A stretch of 55,920 nt of DNA from Clostridia bacterium (GCA_026416815.1 JAOAEJ010000082.1:1-55920); one strand, 5' to 3'. Shown: positions 1 to 8,293, counted from the stretch's first letter. A program made the numbers and translations. The notes: generated from the letters alone by a model not told the origin.

Positions 1-206
1 CTTATTTAGGGCTTATAAGCCGCATAAATACTAAGATTTTAGCATTTAACATATGCTTTTATATTAATAAGCTGATTGGAAATATGAACTTGTCAAAGAT
101 CAAAAGTTTGATATTTTAATTAGCACAAGGGGTTAACTTAATATTGATTTATGGTCAGAGTTTCACACGCTCAACGGTTTTGACGTTGGCAAATTTTAAG
201 TTTTCA

Positions 207-236
207 TTGCTTGCACCCCCTTTCATTTATTATAAT
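207..236 (+). promoter_or_regulatory. Possible sigma-A promoter for the zinc-ribbon gene
   Basis: TTGCTT (207-212) and TATAAT (231-236) are separated by 18 nt and lie about 50 nt before the start codon at 284. The -10 box is perfect and the -35 weak. The rest of bases 1-283 is AT-rich with no gene that I can see. Confidence 0.35.
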
Positions 237-283
237 TACAATCAAGAACTGGTAAATTTTATCTTGTCGTAAAGGAGAATAAA

Positions 284-1396
284 ATGTGGTCAGAACAAAA
301 AATTCAAAGTAAAAAAGATTATTTTGCAAAACAAAGAAAAGAACCTACGGGTTATTTTACAGAGTATGTCGTGCGAACCTATTATTCCATTTACGAAGGC
401 TGTTCTCTACATAAAAGCCATTCTTGTCCTGCAAGAGAAGTGAGTAATTATAAAATAAAGGACACTGTTTACGCAGGCTTCTATAATAATCAGCCGGATC
501 ATGATTATAATAGTGTCATCAATGATTGTAAAAACCATTTAATAAATATGGGATACATACATTTGGAGCAAAAAGATGGGAACGAATTTGTTTTTATAGA
601 TAAGCCTTTGGATTTTCTTGTTCCCGGTGAACATGAGTCCTATTTAAGGAGATATGGTATTCTGGACCGGGAATTTTCAGAATTTAAAAGTCGTTCAGAT
701 ATACAAATCAATCCTATACAAAATCAAAACGAGCTGACGGCATTGCTTAATCATATGATAGATCCAGAGCATCATCTTGATCCTTTCGATGGAATTCATA
801 TATCTGACACTGATTCCTCTAAGGGTTTTTCCTGTGAATTATGTGACGGGCATTATGTAATACGAAGTGGCATACACGGTACTTTCTTTGGCTGCAGCAA
901 TTATCCCAAATGCAAAAGTACCAAAACCGTCGAAGACAAAACATATTCCTGGTTAGAGACTCACGGAATTCATATTTATGAGGTTGAACAGCCATGTTGG
1001 AAATGCGGGAAATCTATAAAACTTAGGAGCTACTTCCCCCACATTGATCTTATTTCAGATCAGCCTGAACTGGCTAAAAAATTAGATTTGACCATCATAA
1101 GACTTGGCATGATTGAGATATTGGATAAATATCTTTCTTCTAAATATGAAGAAATTTATATGAGATTCAGTAAACAGTTTAATGGTGAATATATGGCAAA
1201 TAATTGCCCTCATTGCCGTAGCTTGCAGGGAAGCACAATGTCCCTCGAATCTATGTATCATTTTTTGGCAGATGCTCTTAGAAAACAGCAAGCACTTACA
1301 AGCCACATTTCAGAAACTATTGCAGTAAATGAGACTCTTTTATCCAAGAAAGAATGGAAGGATATTGTTACCGAAGTTTTAAAATTTCAAAAATAA
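284..1396 (+). CDS. Protein of unknown function with topoisomerase-type zinc ribbons
   Basis: 370 aa. Residues 184-210 form a C4 zinc ribbon (CxxC, then GxFFGCSNYPKC) of the kind found at the C-terminus of bacterial topoisomerase I, which binds single-stranded DNA. A second set of cysteine pairs (C238/C241 and C308/C311) may form another ribbon interrupted by a helical insert. The N-terminal 170 residues match nothing I know, and no nuclease, helicase or topoisomerase active site is visible. The start ATG follows a good AAAGGAG ribosome site. The gene is convergent with the HNH/HTH cassette and shares a hairpin with it. Seen: the cysteine motifs. Inferred: nucleic-acid binding. The gene looks accessory, and its role is unknown. 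Confidence 0.7.
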   Translation: MWSEQKIQSKKDYFAKQRKEPTGYFTEYVVRTYYSIYEGCSLHKSHSCPAREVSNYKIKDTVYAGFYNNQPDHDYNSVINDCKNHLINMGYIHLEQKDGNEFVFIDKPLDFLVPGEHESYLRRYGILDREFSEFKSRSDIQINPIQNQNELTALLNHMIDPEHHLDPFDGIHISDTDSSKGFSCELCDGHYVIRSGIHGTFFGCSNYPKCKSTKTVEDKTYSWLETHGIHIYEVEQPCWKCGKSIKLRSYFPHIDLISDQPELAKKLDLTIIRLGMIEILDKYLSSKYEEIYMRFSKQFNGEYMANNCPHCRSLQGSTMSLESMYHFLADALRKQQALTSHISETIAVNETLLSKKEWKDIVTEVLKFQK

Positions 1397-1402
1397 AGAC
1401 CT

Positions 1403-1451
1403 AAGCTGCAAAAGAACCACACTCTTTTGTATAATAAGTCTTTTGCAGCTT
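1403..1451. terminator. Hairpin between convergent genes
   Basis: Perfect 13-bp inverted repeat (1403-1415 and 1439-1451) with a 23-nt loop just after the zinc-ribbon gene's stop. The stem contains A/T runs and sits between convergent genes, so it may act on both strands. No long U-run follows the stem. Confidence 0.5.
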
Positions 1452-1513
1452 CTTCATTCTGTTTTATCAAGTGTCCATTCTCTTTGTAATAACGTATTAG
1501 GGGCAGTCCACAA

Positions 1514-2338
1514 TTACCATCGATATGATTGCCTTGGGAAGCGCAGACCGGAAATTCCGGCCTCTTGACACATAGAAGAGAGAAGCTTGAGAATTTCTTC
1601 TCTCGTTAAGTCAAACCATTTCTCAATCTCCCGGTCATAAAAGCAATACATAACTTCACCCTTACCGTATGTTGAGTACAAGTTTTCAGCTTTTGCAATT
1701 TTTAATCGTTTCCTTAGAGCGACCAGTATATCTGTAATCGTGTCCAGCTTTTCTCTCCATGCCTCATTGAGGATGGCTGACTTGCCCTCTGATTGCTTTA
1801 TTATCATACCATCTCGTGTGCGAAGAACGCCGGTATTCATTGCGATAATCGTATCTTCTATTGCCTGATCGAAATCTTCCATTCGGCCTTCCTGATTAAT
1901 TGGGTCTTGAAAAGCAGGTCTATCAAAGCATTGCACAAAGAAACGAAGTAGTTCTTTGTCTTTATTGTCTGTGCTTACGGCAGATGCGGATTGTAGCTCT
2001 GCTATAGCAAGCCGCTCAGCATTTTCTTTCCATATGCGAAGGAGCTGGATACTATATCTGATAACATCGTCGTCAATTAATTTAGAGCAAGACTGACATA
2101 ACCATATTCCATTCTCTGCTGACTTGCGTTCCTCCGGTGACATTTGTGGGTCATATCGGGGACCTCCGGCTGCAGCAGCATGAATATGAGCTGCAACTCC
2201 AATGTTTGTTATTTCTTGAGGATCGTCATTTGCTCCACGAGTTGCTTTTCTACAATCAGGATTACTGCACCGCCATCCGACTCGGTTTCCAAGAAGATCT
2301 TTTATTTTTTGAGAGAAATCATCTCTATTGTTAGCCAT
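1514..2338 (-). CDS. HNH-endonuclease-like protein, second gene of a two-gene accessory cassette
   Basis: 274 aa. An HNH/zinc module occupies about residues 20-110: CSNPDC (C24, C29), AAHI (H51), GPRYD, then NGIWLCQSC (C81, C84) and KLID, followed by the WK..AE helix. This variant is frequent in bacterial defence-type and other accessory proteins, where it is expected to cut DNA. The C-terminal 160 residues are unrecognised and probably helical. The chosen start at 2338 follows a perfect AAGGAGG; an upstream in-frame ATG at 2359 precedes that ribosome site and is unlikely. The gene begins 33 nt after the HTH gene, so the two are probably co-transcribed. The target and any trigger are unknown. 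Confidence 0.7.
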   Translation of the reverse strand: MANNRDDFSQKIKDLLGNRVGWRCSNPDCRKATRGANDDPQEITNIGVAAHIHAAAAGGPRYDPQMSPEERKSAENGIWLCQSCSKLIDDDVIRYSIQLLRIWKENAERLAIAELQSASAVSTDNKDKELLRFFVQCFDRPAFQDPINQEGRMEDFDQAIEDTIIAMNTGVLRTRDGMIIKQSEGKSAILNEAWREKLDTITDILVALRKRLKIAKAENLYSTYGKGEVMYCFYDREIEKWFDLTREEILKLLSSMCQEAGISGLRFPRQSYRW

Positions 2339-2371
2339 ATGTTCAACCTCCTTATACATTGCAGTTCCAAG

Positions 2372-3424
2372 CTATTCTGTATATCGTACAACGTCCTGAA
2401 TATCGCGTATATCGAGCCAGTTAAGAAGTCGTAGCAGGTAATGCCCATCTGGTGTGGTTTCTCCATTTTCCCATTTTTGATATGTACGTACAGTAGCCCC
2501 AATTGCGTCAGCTATATCTTTTTGGGTATATTTGAGACGTTTTCTGCTAATTTTCAGAATTTCATAATCAAATTCCATAGTTTGCGGTCCTGCATAAATT
2601 TGATACCAGCAGTCCTCATCATCCTTTCTGTTATAACAATTGAGCGCATGAATTATAGTGTTAGGAGTAAGCTCCACGTATAACCGTCCACGGCTGGACT
2701 TATCCTGTGAGCAAGTAATATTCTTTGCGTTTTTAACTCTCAGACCAATCCACTTCATAATAGGCTGACCGTTATGATCGCATGGAAAAGTACCTTCAAA
2801 CTCAATATGTGATCCTGTCCGCCAACTTACTTCGCCTATCCCTATCTCACCTATTTCATAAATGATAGGTGGAAGCCCTTCCTTCTCTAGTGCTTCATTA
2901 TAGCTTGTTATAAAGCAGTTTGGTAGATAATCACTGCTTCCTAATTCGTCGCACAATTGTAGATAATGTTTCCATTGAAAAAACATCTCCGCATCACTTA
3001 CATGATGTGTCTGGCTCACTATGTAGCAGAATATATCTGTCAATGAAAGTTTCTTCTCATAAAGCATGTATTCCAGTGATTGATATAGCTTCTCTAAAGC
3101 ATTTTCATCTTTATCCTCTCGAATAATCCCTGAAATATGACAATGTAAATCGCCCACATGATTATTCGAATAGCCATTTACATAGAAATAGAAAGGTATT
3201 CTACGAATAAAGCTTGCAACAGGCAAGGGCTTATACCCATATTTATCATCTAGCCAATTTGAATAAGAAGTAGAACCATCACGTCCAATTCTTTTATCGC
3301 AGTATGAAAAAATTTCGCTTCCTACGATAGAGTGCATATTGAGATATTTAATTAGATTACCTTTATCAAAATATTTTTCATCGACATACTGCTCAATAAT
3401 ATCTATGTCTGAACTTGTTAGCAT
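2372..3424 (-). CDS. Unknown protein with C-terminal XRE-family helix-turn-helix, first gene of the cassette
   Basis: 350 aa. The last ~60 residues are a clear XRE/Cro helix-turn-helix (KYTQKDIADAIG, then VRTYQKWENGETTP). The N-terminal 280 residues are a globular region I do not recognise; one Cys/His patch (GDLHCHISG) and several Trp residues are visible, but no catalytic motif. The start at 3424 is placed after AAGGAGGTG; an ATG 18 nt upstream precedes the ribosome site. The large N-terminal domain on a DNA-binding tail suggests either a sensor-regulator or an effector that autoregulates. It is followed closely by the HNH gene. Known: XRE domains bind inverted repeats. Inferred: autoregulation through the repeat at 3452-3583. 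Confidence 0.65.
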   Translation of the reverse strand: MLTSSDIDIIEQYVDEKYFDKGNLIKYLNMHSIVGSEIFSYCDKRIGRDGSTSYSNWLDDKYGYKPLPVASFIRRIPFYFYVNGYSNNHVGDLHCHISGIIREDKDENALEKLYQSLEYMLYEKKLSLTDIFCYIVSQTHHVSDAEMFFQWKHYLQLCDELGSSDYLPNCFITSYNEALEKEGLPPIIYEIGEIGIGEVSWRTGSHIEFEGTFPCDHNGQPIMKWIGLRVKNAKNITCSQDKSSRGRLYVELTPNTIIHALNCYNRKDDEDCWYQIYAGPQTMEFDYEILKISRKRLKYTQKDIADAIGATVRTYQKWENGETTPDGHYLLRLLNWLDIRDIQDVVRYTE

Positions 3425-3448
3425 ATAAAGCACCTCCTTCATGCATCT

Positions 3449-3477
3449 ATCATAATACGAATTTTTTGGGTAATCAA
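3449..3477 (-). promoter_or_regulatory. Promoter of the HTH-HNH cassette
   Basis: Reading on the minus strand, TTGATT (3472-3477) and TATGAT (3449-3454) are spaced 17 nt apart and lie about 25 nt before the start codon at 3424. The -10 box overlaps one arm of the inverted repeat described separately, an arrangement typical of a repressed promoter. Confidence 0.5.
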
Positions 3478-3583
3478 GACGTCGATTTATTCGTAAAATT
3501 AAGCCACAAAATAAGATGTGATAGTCGATTCCTTCTGTATACCAAAAATATTAAGGATATCTTTACATATCAATTCGTATTAT
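3452..3583. repeat. 12-bp inverted repeat flanking the cassette promoter (candidate operator)
   Basis: ATAATACGAATT at 3452-3463 has a perfect inverted copy AATTCGTATTAT at 3572-3583, 108 nt away. One arm overlaps the -10 box and spacer of the cassette promoter. Two distant half-sites would suit a looping or cooperative XRE regulator. Function is inferred from position only. Confidence 0.45.
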
Positions 3584-3847
3584 TTCAGGCAGCACTGTCT
3601 TTCGATATAAAAAGGGTATAAAAAAACGGGCACATCTTCGTGTTAGAAAATGCACCCACCATTTTTTGCTGTCCTGACGCTTTTGGATTTTCCTCTATGA
3701 AATTTATGTTTTTAGGGTGTTATCTATAAAAATCTAGAATGTCATCTATGAAAAGCCCCAAAAACCAGGGTCAAAAAACGCACTTTTTTGCTCGGACTTT
3801 CGCTCATTTTTTGCTCCAAAACCACTATATGTTGTGGTTTACCCGCC
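3584..3847. other. Non-coding boundary region between accessory and core genes
   Basis: No credible gene. It holds three similar 10-mers with the core TCTAT(G/A)AAA at 3693, 3722 and 3744, and a small hairpin (AAACCAC/GTGGTTT, 3819-3840) just past the stop of the methyltransferase gene that could end its transcript. The region could be the edge of an inserted element, but I see no target-site duplication or integrase. Confidence 0.3.
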
Positions 3848-5221
3848 TCATTTATCATCAGAACCACAATACGTCATCATTATCACGCACTCAACGTGTG
3901 CCGTATGAGGAAACATATCCACCGGCTGGACCTCCACAACCCTATACCCATTCTGCAGTATAATTTTTAAATCCCTAGCCATAGTAGAAGGATTACAAGA
4001 CACATAAATAATCTTTCTTGGCTCTACCGCTAAAATTGTATCCAACACCTTCTGTTTACAGCCCTTTCGTGGGGGATCCAGAATTACCACATCAACCTGC
4101 TTACCTCTACAGTTGATAACATCCGGCAATACATTTTCCACCCTGCACGCTATAAACTCAACATTATCTAGCCCATTAATTTGAGCGTTTCTCTTAGCAC
4201 TAGCTACCGCCTCTTCGACAGCTTCAATACCAATTACCTTTTTTGCCTTCCCAGACAGGTATAAAGATATAGTTCCACTCCCACAGTAAAGGTCATAGAC
4301 TGCTTCTTGTCCTGTCAATCCAGCATACTCAAAGATTGTGTTATAAAGTACCTCTGTTTGTATGGGGTTTACCTGAAAAAAAGAAAGGGGTGAAACTTCA
4401 AACTTGTACTTGCCAATATAATCAGTAATTGTTGGACTGCCGTACATCAGTCTGCACTCACTGCCCATAACCATATTTGTATTTTCTCTATTTATATTTA
4501 CATAAATGCTTTTTACCTGGGGTACCAAATCTACTAAGTAACTAATAAAGCTTTGCGGATCAGGAATCTCTTCTCCATTGATTACAAGTACCACCATGAC
4601 TTCACCGGTGCGAAAGCCAACCCTTGTAACTATATGCCTTAATAGCCCCTCACCCCTTACTCTGTCATAAATGCTTATACACTGCTCACAAATATATTGC
4701 CTTATCGCTTGCTTAACAAAGTCACTTATACTATGCTGTACATCACATTTATCAATGCCAACAACAACATTAGACCTTGAAGAAAAAAAGCCTACTACAG
4801 GCTGAGAATCAATAATTCCTACAGGATAGTTCACCCTATTTCTATAATTCCTAGGATACTGCATTCCTATCGTATTATTAACAATATCGCAGTCAATTCC
4901 CCCAACCCGTTTAAGTGCGTCTCTGACAATTCCGGCTTTTAACTTTAACTGTTCTGAATATTCTATATTTTGAAGGCTACATCCCCCACAAAGTATAAAA
5001 TGCCCACAGAAGGGCTCTACCCTTTCTACAGCTTTCTTTACTATGTTCAACGGTTTCGCAGCTAGATAATCATCTGTTACTTTTGTTACCTCCGCTTCAA
5101 CGACTTCTCCCGGAAAAACTCCATTAACAAAAACTTTTAAACCAAACAAACTCCCAATACCGCAGCCATCATGGGTCATCCCTGTTACTTCAAGAGTATA
5201 CTTTCCGCCGATTTCTACCAT
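3848..5221 (-). CDS. rlmD: 23S rRNA (uracil-5-)-methyltransferase, RumA/RlmD family
   Basis: 457 aa, the usual family length. It transfers a methyl group from S-adenosylmethionine to C5 of a uridine in 23S rRNA. An N-terminal TRAM domain (residues ~1-60, GMTHDGCGIG) is followed by a cysteine set for a 4Fe-4S cluster (CGHFILCGGC, probably with the Cys in DKCDVQ). The SAM-binding YDLYCGSGT, the DPPRKGC motif and the nucleophile loop YVSCNPST follow. The ATG at 5221 is preferred because GAAGG lies 8 nt upstream; a TTG at 5242 is in frame but lacks a ribosome site. The exact target uridine (U1939-like or the dual RlmCD sites) cannot be told from sequence. It stands alone. Confidence 0.9.
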   Translation of the reverse strand: MVEIGGKYTLEVTGMTHDGCGIGSLFGLKVFVNGVFPGEVVEAEVTKVTDDYLAAKPLNIVKKAVERVEPFCGHFILCGGCSLQNIEYSEQLKLKAGIVRDALKRVGGIDCDIVNNTIGMQYPRNYRNRVNYPVGIIDSQPVVGFFSSRSNVVVGIDKCDVQHSISDFVKQAIRQYICEQCISIYDRVRGEGLLRHIVTRVGFRTGEVMVVLVINGEEIPDPQSFISYLVDLVPQVKSIYVNINRENTNMVMGSECRLMYGSPTITDYIGKYKFEVSPLSFFQVNPIQTEVLYNTIFEYAGLTGQEAVYDLYCGSGTISLYLSGKAKKVIGIEAVEEAVASAKRNAQINGLDNVEFIACRVENVLPDVINCRGKQVDVVILDPPRKGCKQKVLDTILAVEPRKIIYVSCNPSTMARDLKIILQNGYRVVEVQPVDMFPHTAHVECVIMMTYCGSDDK

Positions 5222-5307
5222 TTCAATAACCTTCGCCTTCAACAGTTTTTATATAGATAGATTATATAATATAATTCCACGAAATATTTTATCAGAAAAA
5301 ACAAAAA

Positions 5308-5326
5308 GCGGCTATCAGATAGCCGC
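5308..5326 (-). terminator. Strong intrinsic terminator upstream of the methyltransferase gene
   Basis: On the minus strand an 8-bp GC-rich stem (GCGGCTAT/ATAGCCGC, 3-nt loop) is followed by TTTTTGTTTTTTC. It lies about 87 nt before the methyltransferase start, with no minus-strand gene immediately upstream. It is therefore either a leader attenuator or a stop for unannotated transcription from the right. Confidence 0.75.
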
Positions 5327-5357
5327 GAATTCTCCTATATATTAAAGGAGGTAAAGT

Positions 5358-5408
5358 ATGTTAAAAAGTATCAGTGTACAAGTTTATTATAGGCATTTCC
5401 CGAAGTAA
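5358..5408 (+). CDS. Possible 16-residue small ORF with a strong ribosome site
   Basis: ATG at 5358 lies after AAAGGAGGTAAAGT, one of the best ribosome sites in the window, and reads 16 codons to TAA. The anti-complement CTCCT (5332-5336) can pair with AGGAG (5346-5350) and hide the site. The encoded peptide is slightly basic with no signal sequence. No promoter was identified. It could be a leader peptide, a microprotein or chance. Confidence 0.2.
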   Translation: MLKSISVQVYYRHFPK

Positions 5409-5541
5409 AATCAATGTCAAAAATGTCTATACCTCCACGGCCAATTCAATTAAAAATTGTATATATTTACTAGACAAATAAACCTCGCATACATCCGTAA
5501 TATTTTTTATTACATTATTCTACAAAAATATCTAAAATCTA

Positions 5542-5570
5542 TTTACATTTTACAAAGGTGGTGATATAAT
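5542..5570 (+). promoter_or_regulatory. Sigma-A promoter of the riboswitch transcript
   Basis: TTTACA (5542-5547), a 17-nt spacer and a perfect TATAAT (5565-5570) place the start of transcription near 5577, about 70 nt before the c-di-GMP aptamer. Confidence 0.65.
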
Positions 5571-5647
5571 AAAGATGTACACTCGATTAACATACTTTAA
5601 CCTCCCTTAAATTACGGTATAAGGGGATATAAATAGTGACTTATGAA

Positions 5648-5723
5648 ACAGGGCAAAGTTGTCGAAAGGCAATGACGCAAAACCATGGGTCTAAAGCTTT
5701 AAGCTATGATTGCCAGGTTGCCA
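5648..5723 (+). promoter_or_regulatory. Cyclic-di-GMP-I (GEMM-I) riboswitch aptamer without an obvious target gene
   Basis: The conserved GEMM-I blocks occur in order: ACAGGGCAAAG (5648-5658), a GAAA tetraloop capping stem P2 (5664-5667), GACGCAAA (5674-5681), CCATGGGTCTAAAG (the tetraloop-receptor side of P3, about 5683-5696) and GCCAGGTTGCC closing P1 (5712-5722). This class senses c-di-GMP and usually controls motility, adhesion or surface genes. Here the transcript runs about 290 nt from the aptamer to the hairpin at 5976-6011 with no credible gene. I see no clear terminator/antiterminator pair directly after the aptamer. The output may be a small RNA, a very short peptide or a decayed gene. 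Confidence 0.9.
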
Positions 5724-5975
5724 TTAAAAGTTCTGTTTATAGCTCTTTAAATAAAAGACAATTAGGTCAAAGGATATATTTCCTTATACCACACTTTGTT
5801 AAACATCTTCAATCAGTTCTTAATAAATACGCTATATACTATATGCCACTAAATTCGATTATTTCATAACTAGAGTTTTTACATAGAAAAAACCTATTAT
5901 TTTCTTGTACTATTTTGTTCATTCATCTTTCCTAAAGCTATATTATTATGCAAAAATATAATATACACATAAAAT

Positions 5976-6011
5976 AAGAAGTCTTCCCTTTAATTTACCG
6001 GAAGACTTCTT
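5976..6011. terminator. Bidirectional terminator between riboswitch transcript and PspC gene
   Basis: 12-bp perfect stem (5976-5987 with 6000-6011) and a 12-nt loop, flanked by T-rich sequence on both strands. It can end the riboswitch transcript from the left and the PspC-protein transcript from the right. Confidence 0.7.
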
Positions 6012-6020
6012 AAATTTTAC

Positions 6021-6218
6021 CTAAAATTTTGGTCTGCGTGGTATTACTGCCCATGCAATAGCATATACAATTATGCCACCCATAACATGAGTCAAAAGTG
6101 TAACAACAGCAAACAAAAGCCTTATTAAATTAGAATCAACAAAGAAGTATTCTGCAAGCCCGCCACACACACCGGCTACCTTTTTGTCACTATCAGAGAG
6201 ATATAGTCTTTTATTCAC
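6021..6218 (-). CDS. PspC-domain membrane protein
   Basis: 65 aa, essentially one PspC domain: a basic N-terminus, the signature [15 protein letters not shown] and one long hydrophobic span (residues ~33-58) ending in a basic tail. PspC domains are linked to envelope or phage-shock stress sensing. Small stand-alone versions are common in Firmicutes and their job is poorly defined. Translation appears to start at GTG (6218), with AGAGGGGAT upstream. It is a single gene bounded by hairpins on both sides, so probably monocistronic. Confidence 0.85.
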   Translation of the reverse strand: MNKRLYLSDSDKKVAGVCGGLAEYFFVDSNLIRLLFAVVTLLTHVMGGIIVYAIAWAVIPRRPKF

Positions 6219-6277
6219 CCAAAATCCCCTCTTTATGCTTTAAGATATATTTAAACTATATTACGTATTACATAAAA

Positions 6278-6300
6278 CTTTGTCTGAACTTCAGTCAAAG
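6278..6300 (-). terminator. Terminator of the aryl-acid operon
   Basis: On the minus strand CTTTGACTGAA...TTCAGACAAAG forms a stem with one internal A/A mismatch and is followed by TTTTATG. It lies 28 nt past the stop of the ACT-domain gene. Confidence 0.6.
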
Positions 6301-6327
6301 AATATTTGGGTGCAATAGCTTAGAATT

Positions 6328-6759
6328 CTACAGCTTATATACCTCTTCAGAGGTCAAAACCTTTATATTGTTTTTCGTTAATTCCTCTATGCCTTTTTCA
6401 GGAGCTTCGACCCTCAGTATTACTAGTGCTTGATTTGAGGTCTTCCCAACAAAAGCATACATATACTCTATTCCGATTGACTCACTATCCAATACTTCCA
6501 AGGCCGCTGCCAAACCACCCGGCTCATCTGCAACTGCAATAGCCACCACATTTGTGCAGCTTACTGTAAAACCACTTTCTTTTAAAATTCCTTCAGCTAA
6601 CTCGGGTTTGTTTACAATAAGTCTTAATATACCAAAATCAGTGGTGTCGGCAATGGACAGTGCGCTTATATCGATATTGTTTGAACCGAGGGTTTTAGTT
6701 ACCTCTGCCAATCTGCCCGACTTGTTTTCAAGGAACACAGAAATTTGTTTTACCAGCAT
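6328..6759 (-). CDS. Tandem ACT-domain protein, last gene of the aryl-acid operon
   Basis: 143 aa consisting of two ACT modules (residues ~1-68 and ~70-143; FLENKSGRLAEVTKTL and ADEPGGLAAALEVL are the ligand-binding loops). ACT domains bind amino acids and regulate enzymes allosterically. This two-ACT form is often found beside phenylacetate-CoA ligase and indolepyruvate oxidoreductase genes. It follows a paaK gene by 79 nt and ends the operon. Inferred role: sensing an aromatic amino acid. The ligand is unknown. Confidence 0.85.
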   Translation of the reverse strand: MLVKQISVFLENKSGRLAEVTKTLGSNNIDISALSIADTTDFGILRLIVNKPELAEGILKESGFTVSCTNVVAIAVADEPGGLAAALEVLDSESIGIEYMYAFVGKTSNQALVILRVEAPEKGIEELTKNNIKVLTSEEVYKL

Positions 6760-6838
6760 AATTATCTCCTCCTATATATTTAATACCTGCGGAGTCATAC
6801 TTTTACTTTTTATAACTACAAAGTTAAATTTTCAGCTG

Positions 6839-8140
6839 TTATAGCTTCCTCTTATCAATTACCCTTTTAGCCTTACCTTCGCTTCTTTCGATGGTTTTTG
6901 GCTCAACAAGCTTTACCTTTGCAGTTATGCCAAGAGTTCCTTCGATTTCTTTCCTGATCTTTCTCTCGATATCTTCGAGACGCTTAACTTCGTCAGAGAA
7001 CATACTTTGAGTCATCTCTACCCAAATTTCAAGCATATCCAGGTTATCTTTTCTATCAACAATGAGTAGATAGTGAGGCGCTGTTTCACCTATTTCCAGC
7101 AGTACGCTTTCAATTTGAGACGGAAATACATTTACCCCTCTAATAATCAGCATGTCGTCGGTCCTGCCACTTACCTTGTCCATCCTTACACTAGTTCTTC
7201 CACATTCGCAGACTTCATAGTTTAAGGACGAAATATCTCTTGTTCTATACCTTATTATCGGAAGCCCCTCTTTTGTTATTGTAGTAAATACCAGTTCACC
7301 CTTTGCTCCGGGAGGAAGTACCTCTTCAGTAACCGGGTCAATAATTTCAGGTATGAAATGGTCTTCAGGTATGTGCATTCCACATTTACACGGACATTCG
7401 CTTGCAACACCGGGGCCAATTACCTCACTTAATCCATATATATCAATAGCCAGTATACCAAGACGTTCTTCGATTTCCTTCCTCATATTTTCCGACCATG
7501 GCTCTGCCCCAAATACACCTGCCTTGAGCTTCAGGTCTTCTTTTTTGATTCCAGCCTCTTCCATCTCCTCAGCCATGAACAGTGCATATGATGGGGTACA
7601 TGCCAGTATAGTGGTTCCAAAGTCTTTCATTATCTGGAGCTGCCTTTTTGTATTGCCACCGGATATAGGGATAACCGATGCCCCTATCCTTTCAGCTCCA
7701 TAATGTACTCCTAAACCTCCGGTAAAAAGGCCATAGCCGTAAGCGACTTGTATAAAGGATTCTTTACTTGCTCCTGCACACGTCAGGGTTCTCGCCATAA
7801 CCTCTGCCCATGTGTCGATATCTCTCCTGGTATACCCTACAACAGTCTGTCTTCCGGTTGTTCCGGATGACGCATGGATTCTCACTATTTCGCTTAATGG
7901 TACTGCAAACAGTCCATAGGGATATGTATCCCTCAAATCCTGCTTATAGGTAAAAGGAAGCTTCTTTAAATCATCTAGAGACTTAATATCTCCAGGTTCA
8001 ACACCTTTCTTTTGCATTTTATCCCTGAAGAAAGGCACATTGTGGTATATCCTCTTAACTGTATTAATTAACCTTTCGGTCTGAACCCTAGTCATTTCCT
8101 CCCTTGACATACATTCATATGTGGGATTCCAGTATTGCAT
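6839..8140 (-). CDS. paaK: Phenylacetate-CoA ligase (AMP-forming), copy 1
   Basis: 433 aa, normal for PaaK. It activates an aryl acid with ATP and CoA via an acyl-adenylate. Visible motifs: the ATP loop ASSGTTGR (residues 90-97), the adenylate-binding [11 protein letters not shown], the hinge [19 protein letters not shown] and the C-terminal catalytic-lysine region EGKAKRVID. CxCGxH and CECG cysteines could hold a structural metal. It lies 153 nt after iorB and before the ACT gene. A second, diverged copy lies upstream of iorA, so the two may prefer different aryl acids (for example phenylacetate and indoleacetate). Substrate preference is inferred, not shown. Confidence 0.9.
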   Translation of the reverse strand: MQYWNPTYECMSREEMTRVQTERLINTVKRIYHNVPFFRDKMQKKGVEPGDIKSLDDLKKLPFTYKQDLRDTYPYGLFAVPLSEIVRIHASSGTTGRQTVVGYTRRDIDTWAEVMARTLTCAGASKESFIQVAYGYGLFTGGLGVHYGAERIGASVIPISGGNTKRQLQIMKDFGTTILACTPSYALFMAEEMEEAGIKKEDLKLKAGVFGAEPWSENMRKEIEERLGILAIDIYGLSEVIGPGVASECPCKCGMHIPEDHFIPEIIDPVTEEVLPPGAKGELVFTTITKEGLPIIRYRTRDISSLNYEVCECGRTSVRMDKVSGRTDDMLIIRGVNVFPSQIESVLLEIGETAPHYLLIVDRKDNLDMLEIWVEMTQSMFSDEVKRLEDIERKIRKEIEGTLGITAKVKLVEPKTIERSEGKAKRVIDKRKL

Positions 8141-8293
8141 ACATTTTACCTCCCTAAGATTTAATATTAAAAAATATTTATATCTCAGGCCTACCTATTC
8201 CCCCTTGGGAATGACTTTCAGGGATTACGGATACCCGCCCCACACAAAAGTTACATTAGGCTAACTAAGAATGTTCCGGTATTAATACTCTGC

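Noticed and set aside
3739..3970. Two overlapping plus-strand frames of 60-74 codons
   Set aside because: They overlap the end of the methyltransferase gene on the other strand, lack ribosome sites and have no domain signature.
5636..5869. 77-codon open frame on the plus strand
   Set aside because: It overlaps the whole c-di-GMP aptamer, lacks a ribosome site and encodes no recognisable domain; the aptamer bases explain the sequence.
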